Of a DNA stretch of 11,235 bases, positions 6,564-11,235 are shown piece after piece; within the stretch, counting starts at the first letter, position 1; each line of letters opens with the position of its first letter. This DNA comes from Candidatus Omnitrophota bacterium (GTDB lineage: Bacteria > Omnitrophota > Gorgyraeia > Zapsychrales > JANLHA01). The stretch covers positions 1-11,235 of the forward strand of contig JAHFFS010000026.1 of NCBI GenBank assembly GCA_023247815.1, given 5' to 3'. Under the pieces are notes generated by a model. That model made no database searches. It saw only the letters and a program-made list of their open reading frames with translations, and was not told where the DNA came from. A program made the position numbers and the translations under genes.

Positions 6564-7667
6564 TTACACCAACTCGGCCAGCGTTTGACAAACATAATCC
6601 ACTTGTTCCTGGCTCATGTGTGGGAACATCGGCAATGATAAAACCTCTTCACAAAGCTGTTCAGCAAAAGGCAAATCGCCTTTTTTGTATCCAGCGTCGA
6701 TATAAGCCTCTTGCAAATGAAGTGCTATGGGGTAATGGATGAGAACGCCGATCCCGCGCTTTTTCATTTCTTCCATAATCTTATCACGTTTCTTAAGCCG
6801 CACGGCAAAGGTCTGAAAAACATGGCTGCGATCAGATTTGATTTTCGGCAGGCCCACCTTGCCTTGCAGTTTTCCTAATCCTTTGAAGTACCGCTCAGCG
6901 ACTTTATTACGCAGACGGTTCCATTCATCCAGATATTTCAACTTCTCGGCCAAAACCACGGCCTGCACAGTATCCAAACGCGAATTGTATCCCTTGATCG
7001 AATGTTCATACCGATTCTTCCGGCCATAATCGCGCAGCATGGTCACTTTTTCATAAATCTTTTGATCATTGGTCACGACCATTCCCCCGTCGCCAAATCC
7101 GCCCAGGCTCTTCGTCGGATAAAAACTAAAGCAACCGACCTGCCCCAACGACCCGGCCTTTTTCCCTTGATACGTGGCCCCATGCGCCTGACAGGCATCT
7201 TCGATGACCGCAATGTTTCGTTTCGCGGCCAGCGCGTTGATTTCCTTCATATTCGCGGCTTGACCATAAATATGGACGGGGATGATCGCTTTCGTCTTAC
7301 TGGTCATGGCTTTCTTTACACCATCCGGATCCAGATTGTACGTTTCCGGTTCGCTGTCCACAAACACCGGCTTAGCTCCGGTATAAGAAACACAAAGCGC
7401 TGTGGCGATGAACGTAAACGTCGGCAAAATCACTTCGTCGCCGGGCTTGATGTCTAAAGCCGACACCGTCAGATATAACGCGTCAGTTCCGGAGTTAACG
7501 CCCACTCCATGCTTACAACCGCAATAGCGGGCAAAATCCTTTTCAAAATCCTGGGCCTCTTCTCCAAGAATAAAATTGCCCTTTTCAAAAACGGCATTGA
7601 GACCTTTATGCATTTCGGTTTTGATGGTCTCATATTGGGGACGAAAATCAATGAACGGAACATTCAT
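6564..7667 (-). CDS. DegT/DnrJ/EryC1/StrS-family PLP-dependent sugar aminotransferase
   Basis: Enzymes of this family use PLP and usually glutamate to convert a keto group on an NDP-sugar to an amine, supplying amino sugars for O-antigen or other glycans. The 367 residues are full length. Visible family marks are 'VPFIDFRPQYE' at the N-terminus, 'NSGTDAL' (58-64, phosphate binding), 'EDACQAHGA' (156-164, D157 to the PLP nitrogen) and 'SFYPTKSLGGFGDGG' (181-195) with K186 as the Schiff-base lysine. The lysine means aminotransferase rather than the lysine-less 3-dehydratase branch. It resembles the FdtB/QdtB/WecE type, but the substrate cannot be told. It follows the GT9 gene by 70 bp, a gap filled by a palindrome; a modest AAAGG lies about 10 nt upstream of the ATG. 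Confidence 0.94.
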   Translation of the reverse strand: MNVPFIDFRPQYETIKTEMHKGLNAVFEKGNFILGEEAQDFEKDFARYCGCKHGVGVNSGTDALYLTVSALDIKPGDEVILPTFTFIATALCVSYTGAKPVFVDSEPETYNLDPDGVKKAMTSKTKAIIPVHIYGQAANMKEINALAAKRNIAVIEDACQAHGATYQGKKAGSLGQVGCFSFYPTKSLGGFGDGGMVVTNDQKIYEKVTMLRDYGRKNRYEHSIKGYNSRLDTVQAVVLAEKLKYLDEWNRLRNKVAERYFKGLGKLQGKVGLPKIKSDRSHVFQTFAVRLKKRDKIMEEMKKRGIGVLIHYPIALHLQEAYIDAGYKKGDLPFAEQLCEEVLSLPMFPHMSQEQVDYVCQTLAELV

Positions 7668-7698
7668 GAAGAACCAACCTTTCTTTAATAGTTACATG

Positions 7699-7764
7699 TC
7701 TCCAGTCTCAAGTGACAAGTAACTTGTGACATGGAACTTAAGACTTGTCACTTGAAACTGGAGA
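7699..7764. repeat. 66-bp palindromic element spanning the 3' end of the GT9 gene
   Basis: The arms 7699-7720 and 7743-7764 are reverse complements over 22 bp with a single mismatch. The 22-nt centre holds another, partly matching copy of the core ACTTGTGAC, so the nine-base motif ACTTGTCAC or a close variant occurs three times in alternating orientation. The right arm encodes the GT9 C-terminus (S-P-V-S-S-D-K-S region) and the TAA at 7740-7738 lies 2 nt into the loop. There is no T-tract. The sequence differs from the GC-rich pair at 1875 and 9701. It is perhaps a MITE-like or REP-like element. Confidence 0.75.
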
Positions 7765-8841
7765 CTGCAATATTTGATCCACTTTTTCCAAAACATCGTT
7801 CATTGCAATATTTTTTAAACAATTGATATGATCACAGCTCGCCCGACGGAAATGACGGTAACACGGCCGGCAGGCAATATTGCTGGTAACCACCGCGTGT
7901 CCTTCCGGCGGATACGGACCGTACACCTGCTCGGGAACGGGTCCGAAGATCGAAACAGTCTTGGTCCCAACGGCAGTCGCCATATGCAACGGCCCGCCGT
8001 CGTTGGTGATGACCAACGCACAGCGCTCTAAAACGGCCGCACTTTGCAATAAAGAATTTCCCGAACAAATCGCGGACGGTCGATGGGTCATTTTATCAGA
8101 AACCCCTTGCAGCAGCTTTTTTTCCTTTTCGCTGCCCATCAAAAAAACACTGGCATAATATTTTTCAATCAATTGATCAACAAGCTGAGCAAATTTCTCC
8201 GGCGCCCAGCGTTTGTACACCGCATCCTGACCCCAACTCGCCCCACCCCCGGGGAAAACAGCCATCACCAGATCCCCACGCCCAACACCATGGTTGATCA
8301 AAAAACCTTCCGCCCAATCCCGATCCTGTTTCGCCAAAGGCAATTTCATCTGCCTGGTTTGGATCGGGACAGCGAGCTCCCGCAAAAGATCAAGATAGCA
8401 ATCGACGACGTGCTTTTTCTCGTAGCCAAAGAACGGAATTTTCTTTGTCAAAAAAAAGCCGCGATTACGAAAATCAAATCCCACCCGCCGTGGGATGCCT
8501 GCCCCAAAAGACAAAAACCCCATAAAGCCATTGAGCGAAAGATCCATCACCAAATCGTAATGTTCTTTTTTGATCTCCTGCACCAAACCAAAAATCTTTT
8601 GCAAATACTGGAACTTTGATTTTTGCTGTATGGACTGCCATTCGTCGCGTTCGTAAACGTGAACTTTACACAAAGATGGATGCCGCTCGAGGAATTGGGC
8701 CGCGCGGCGATTCGCCAGATAACCGATTTGGATTTTTGGCGAATGCGCTTTCAAGTTCTCAATCAACGGGGTCGTAAAAAGAACATCCCCAATGCCGTAA
8801 ATATTGATGATGAGAACCTCTTTCATCCCTTGCTTTTTCAT
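7738..8841 (-). CDS. GT9 glycosyltransferase, ADP-heptose:LPS heptosyltransferase-like
   Basis: GT9 proteins add heptose from ADP-heptose to the LPS inner core at the cytoplasmic face of the inner membrane. The 367 residues show the N-terminal 'IYGIGDVLFTTPLI' (14-27), 'FPGGGASWG' (196-204), 'RWAPEKFAQL' (211-220) and the donor-site 'TNDGGPLHMATAVGTKTVSIFGP' region (279-301). A late cysteine cluster (C324, C327, C336, C341) recurs in many GT9 proteins and might bind metal; that is inference. The ATG at 8841 overlaps the stop of the GT2 gene as ATGA, which decides the start; an in-frame ATG at 8826 is possible. The last codons and TAA come from the palindrome at 7699-7764. The GmhB-like gene downstream fits a heptose route. 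Acceptor specificity (WaaC, WaaF or another) is not clear. Confidence 0.9.
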   Translation of the reverse strand: MKKQGMKEVLIINIYGIGDVLFTTPLIENLKAHSPKIQIGYLANRRAAQFLERHPSLCKVHVYERDEWQSIQQKSKFQYLQKIFGLVQEIKKEHYDLVMDLSLNGFMGFLSFGAGIPRRVGFDFRNRGFFLTKKIPFFGYEKKHVVDCYLDLLRELAVPIQTRQMKLPLAKQDRDWAEGFLINHGVGRGDLVMAVFPGGGASWGQDAVYKRWAPEKFAQLVDQLIEKYYASVFLMGSEKEKKLLQGVSDKMTHRPSAICSGNSLLQSAAVLERCALVITNDGGPLHMATAVGTKTVSIFGPVPEQVYGPYPPEGHAVVTSNIACRPCYRHFRRASCDHINCLKNIAMNDVLEKVDQILQSPVSSDKS

Positions 8842-9680
8842 TGAACCGCTGTTTTACCGCGCTTAGAAGTTTTATAGCGGACCCTTAACCACTTGAATGG
8901 ATGATACCAAAGTTTGCCGTTGATCAGCCGCCAATCGGCCTGACTGAGCTCGTGCTGGGCAACGCGTTCTTCCATGACCTTGGGATGCGTTCCCAAATAC
9001 GCCGGGAATCGATTGAGATCGCCGTAAGAATATTTTTCTATTCGCTCTTCCGAGCGGAGTTTGGCAAAACCGATATTTTCGGCATTGACCCGACGCTGCG
9101 TCATGATCTCTTCGGGATGGACCCAGCCGTAATGATACAAAAGACAACTCGTGGCCCGATGTCGCAACCGCTGTTGGTCTTTGCGTCGGAACCCCGCGGC
9201 GTCACCGCAAGACTCCACTTGCCCGCTATTTTTAACAATCCGTTCGCTCTTTTGAAACCATCCGTAATCGATCCGATAACGGTAATAACTTCCATAAAAA
9301 TGCAGCCAACGCAGCCGTAAGGCATCCACTTGATCGTCGTGAAGATATTTATGCATGCAGTTTAAAAGCGGCCGATGGTCTTTTTCGTGAATGACTTCAT
9401 CTGACTGCAGATAAAACGCCCAATCGCCGCTGCATTCGGCCAAGGCCCGATTGGTTTCATCGGCTAAGACCGTTGCCCCGGAATTCATGTCCCAGACCGA
9501 TCGGATGATCCGGATCTTAGGATCATCAAGAGTCTGGAGCAATTCCAGTGTCCCATCTTCTGAATCCCCGACGTTGATGATAAATTCGTCGCAGATCGGC
9601 AGAATCGACCGGATTGATTCTAAAATGGGGTAATTGTATTTGATCACATTGCGGGCAATGGTGAATCCACTGATTTTCAT
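8838..9680 (-). CDS. GT2-family glycosyltransferase (LPS core type)
   Basis: This is a GT-A fold transferase that probably adds a sugar to a lipid-linked glycan in the cytosol. Its 280 residues open with 'ISGFTIARNVIKYNYPILESIRSI' (family 'arNe' region, here N11), then 'DEFIINVGDSEDGT' (31-44) and 'WAFYLQSDEV' (87-96), where D94 is the likely metal- and nucleotide-binding aspartate of the DxD position. 'LYHYGWVHPEE' (181-191) follows. The C-terminal half is less conserved. There are no membrane helices. It resembles the WaaE/KdtX-like branch only broadly, so the sugar is unknown. Its stop overlaps the start of the GT9 gene. The 48-bp gap upstream is largely filled by the palindrome at 9701-9749, and no clear ribosome site precedes the ATG. 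Confidence 0.88.
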   Translation of the reverse strand: MKISGFTIARNVIKYNYPILESIRSILPICDEFIINVGDSEDGTLELLQTLDDPKIRIIRSVWDMNSGATVLADETNRALAECSGDWAFYLQSDEVIHEKDHRPLLNCMHKYLHDDQVDALRLRWLHFYGSYYRYRIDYGWFQKSERIVKNSGQVESCGDAAGFRRKDQQRLRHRATSCLLYHYGWVHPEEIMTQRRVNAENIGFAKLRSEERIEKYSYGDLNRFPAYLGTHPKVMEERVAQHELSQADWRLINGKLWYHPFKWLRVRYKTSKRGKTAVQ

Positions 9681-9700
9681 ATCATGAAATGTGCTTTTCC

Positions 9701-9749
9701 ACGCACCCCCGGGGTTACACTCCCGGGGTTAGACCCCGGGGGTGTGCGT
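9701..9749. repeat. GC-rich 49-bp palindromic element at the 3' end of the GT4 gene (family copy 2)
   Basis: The arms 9701-9715 and 9733-9749 are reverse complements apart from a 2-nt indel (CA versus CACA). The loop carries a further CCCGGGG block. It is the sister of the element at 1875-1924; read in opposite orientations the two align over 42 bases without gaps. The right arm codes for the last residues of the GT4 protein (T-H-T-P-G-V) and the TAA (9731-9729) starts 1 nt into the loop. There is no T-tract. Confidence 0.75.
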
Positions 9750-10862
9750 TGAGGATTTGAATAAATCTTGATAAACACCCAACGTCTCTATCGCGGTCTT
9801 CGTGAACGAAAAATCCTGAGAGCGTTTGAGGCCTTTTTTTTGTAAGTCTCTCTTCAGCTCCCTATTCTCGATAACATTCGTTATCGCCTGGGCGATTTTA
9901 TCCGGATCATAAGGATCCACTGTCAATGCCCCATCAACGGCGATTTCTGGACAGGAGGAAACATTCGACGTCACCACCGCGGCCCCGCAGCAAAACGCCT
10001 CAATGATTGGAAATCCAAATCCCTCATAAAACGACGGAAAAACAAAACATTCGGCCAAATTGTAACAGCGGCGCAAATCGTCGTCCGAGATGAACCCCGG
10101 AAAAATCACACTGTCCTGCAAATATAAATTTTTGACCGCCTCGTCCATCCCTTCCAACATCCAACCCTTCATGCCGACTACGATGAGCTTGCCTTTGAAT
10201 TTTTCTTTTTCTTTCAAAATCGAAAAGGCCAACAAAAGATTTTTTAAGTTCTTGCGCGGTTCTATCGTCCCGACAAACAAAAGGAAAGGCGATTCAATGC
10301 CTTTTTTCTTTAAGCTCGTCCTTCCCTTTTCAAGCGCTTCGCCCTCAAGAGGGAAAAAAATGGTTTTATCAACCCCTTGGTACACCATTTTGACCCGCTG
10401 TTGATCGACCGGGAAAAAATGGTTAAGGTCCTTCAACGTGCTTTGCGAACAGCAAATGATCTGATCGGCGCGCTCAATCACCGCCTGCATCTGTTTTTCC
10501 GTCGTGTCAATGGTCTGCTGGGTGTGTCCCTGGGGATAGGTCCGGTAAACCAAGTCGTGCACGGTAACAACAACCTTGGCCTTGTTGATATGGATCATGT
10601 CTGGTGATGGGGAATGGTAAATGTCAACCGTTTGCAACGTATGGTCAATGCCTTGACCGAGCCAATCGATCTTCACCAAAAAATTTTTAGCGTCAAAATG
10701 CGGGACATGGCGTTTGAAATCGAAATATTTCTTCTGAGCGTAAAGCCAATATTCATTTTGCTGATCCAATTCACTCAAAGACTTGACCAAATTATACGCG
10801 TACCGGCCGATCCCGGCGTAATTCAACTTTAAAAATGAACGGCAATTGATCGCGATGCGCAT
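9729..10862 (-). CDS. GT4-family glycosyltransferase (mannosyltransferase-like)
   Basis: GT4 retaining transferases of the GT-B fold build O-antigen and capsule chains from nucleotide sugars. The 377 residues carry 'YAGIGRYAYNLVKSL' (15-29), 'TVHDLVYRTYP' (100-110), the domain-joining 'LLFVGTIEPRKNL' (194-206), 'VIFPGFISDDDL' (252-263) and the donor-binding 'FPSFYEGFGFPIIEA' (275-289) with the E-x7-E pair E280/E288. The set is typical of mannosyl- or rhamnosyltransferases of the WbaZ/MtfB kind; the exact sugar is not shown. The ATG is 7 bp after the upstream DegT-family stop, so the two are co-transcribed; the ribosome site is weak. The C-terminal T-H-T-P-G-V is encoded by the palindrome at 9701-9749 and is not expected to be a conserved part of the family. 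Confidence 0.92.
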   Translation of the reverse strand: MRIAINCRSFLKLNYAGIGRYAYNLVKSLSELDQQNEYWLYAQKKYFDFKRHVPHFDAKNFLVKIDWLGQGIDHTLQTVDIYHSPSPDMIHINKAKVVVTVHDLVYRTYPQGHTQQTIDTTEKQMQAVIERADQIICCSQSTLKDLNHFFPVDQQRVKMVYQGVDKTIFFPLEGEALEKGRTSLKKKGIESPFLLFVGTIEPRKNLKNLLLAFSILKEKEKFKGKLIVVGMKGWMLEGMDEAVKNLYLQDSVIFPGFISDDDLRRCYNLAECFVFPSFYEGFGFPIIEAFCCGAAVVTSNVSSCPEIAVDGALTVDPYDPDKIAQAITNVIENRELKRDLQKKGLKRSQDFSFTKTAIETLGVYQDLFKSSTHTPGV

Positions 10863-10869
10863 GAACCGG

Positions 10870-11235
10870 CTATTTCCGTTTCTTTAAAAATTTCTGCACG
10901 GTTTCGACGACGTAATCCATTTGGTCCAATTCGAGGTCCTGATGGATGCCGATATGAAAGCCATGATCGCTGCAATATTCCGCCTCGGGGAAATCACCGA
11001 TTTTGTGTCCTAAAAATCGATAACCAGGACACTGGGTCGGCATGGAATAAAAAAGATTGCGCGAGTCAATCCCCGCGCCGTCAAGATCGGCAACAAAATC
11101 GTCTTTCGTAAATGGCAGGCCTTCCCTCAAAATGATCGAAAACGCGTGCGGCCCGATCTTTTCCCCTTTCTCTTCTTTAATGAAAATGAACTGCTCTTCA
11201 AACCGCGCAAACTTTTCAATCAGATAGAGCAGGTT
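10870..11235 (-). CDS. DegT/DnrJ/EryC1/StrS-family protein, C-terminal part (cut by window edge)
   Basis: The frame is open from the right edge to a TAG at 10872-10870, giving 121 residues that begin 'NLLYLIEKFARFEEQF' and contain 'GPHAFSIILREGLPF'. This is the small C-terminal domain of the fold-type I PLP family of NDP-sugar enzymes: a substrate-closing segment 'GIDSRNLFYSMPTQCPGY' followed by 'GFHIGIHQDLELDQMDYVVETVQKF'. That last stretch resembles the F-x-I-G...L...DYVVE ending of RfbH/ColD-like 3-dehydratases as well as some aminotransferases. The lysine or histidine that decides between the two lies outside the window. A TTG at 11130 is in frame but is not the start, because homology continues upstream. 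It leads the envelope-sugar operon seen here. Confidence 0.8.
   Translation of the reverse strand, partial: NLLYLIEKFARFEEQFIFIKEEKGEKIGPHAFSIILREGLPFTKDDFVADLDGAGIDSRNLFYSMPTQCPGYRFLGHKIGDFPEAEYCSDHGFHIGIHQDLELDQMDYVVETVQKFLKKRK

Noticed and set aside
8083..8619. A 178-codon open frame on the plus strand opposite the GT9 gene
   Set aside because: It is contained in the GT9 coding sequence, is low-complexity in composition, and matches no family I know.

Overview
All ten complete or partial genes, apart from no exception, lie on the minus strand, so transcription runs from the right edge of the window to the left. The content points to a Gram-negative bacterium of moderate GC: an LPS or surface-polysaccharide block (GT4, GT2 and GT9 glycosyltransferases, two DegT-family sugar enzymes, a GmhB-like heptose phosphatase), a GT28 glycolipid synthase, and housekeeping genes (priA, fmt, gap). 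The gene style, together with a palindrome of the GGGGACAG...CCGTTCCC type, reminds me of Candidatus Omnitrophota or a related environmental lineage. That is an impression, not a demonstration.

Layout, in the direction of transcription. (1) 11235-6564: envelope sugar block. It holds the C-terminal part of a DegT/DnrJ-family enzyme, a GT4 glycosyltransferase, a GT2 glycosyltransferase, a GT9 heptosyltransferase-like protein (coupled to GT2 by an ATGA overlap) and a complete DegT/DnrJ/EryC1 aminotransferase. (2) 6379-1906: a probable second operon behind its own candidate promoter: GmhB-like phosphatase, GT28 diacylglycerol glycosyltransferase-like protein (ATGA overlap), a PriA homologue that has lost its ATPase and zinc motifs, and fmt. 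(3) 1744-740: gap (GAPDH), apparently monocistronic, with a strong extended -10 promoter and a clear rho-independent terminator. (4) 531-1: a TetR-family regulator cut by the window edge, with a consensus-like promoter overlapped by two palindromes that look like autoregulatory operators.

The most unusual pattern is not a gene. Three genes (fmt, the GT9 gene and the GT4 gene) end inside long, nearly perfect palindromes. In each case the coding sequence runs through one whole arm and stops 1-2 nt into the loop, so the element itself supplies the last codons and the stop. Two of these elements (1875-1924 and 9701-9749) belong to one GC-rich family; the third (7699-7764) is unrelated in sequence. 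A fourth, REP-like palindrome (6517-6544) sits about 20 bp past the stop of the DegT gene. The second notable point is the degenerate PriA.

No tRNA, rRNA, CRISPR array, transposase gene or phage gene was seen. No gene-free stretch exceeds about 210 bp. No plus-strand gene is supported. I found no clear new defence or mobile system; the palindromes at gene ends are the best lead.
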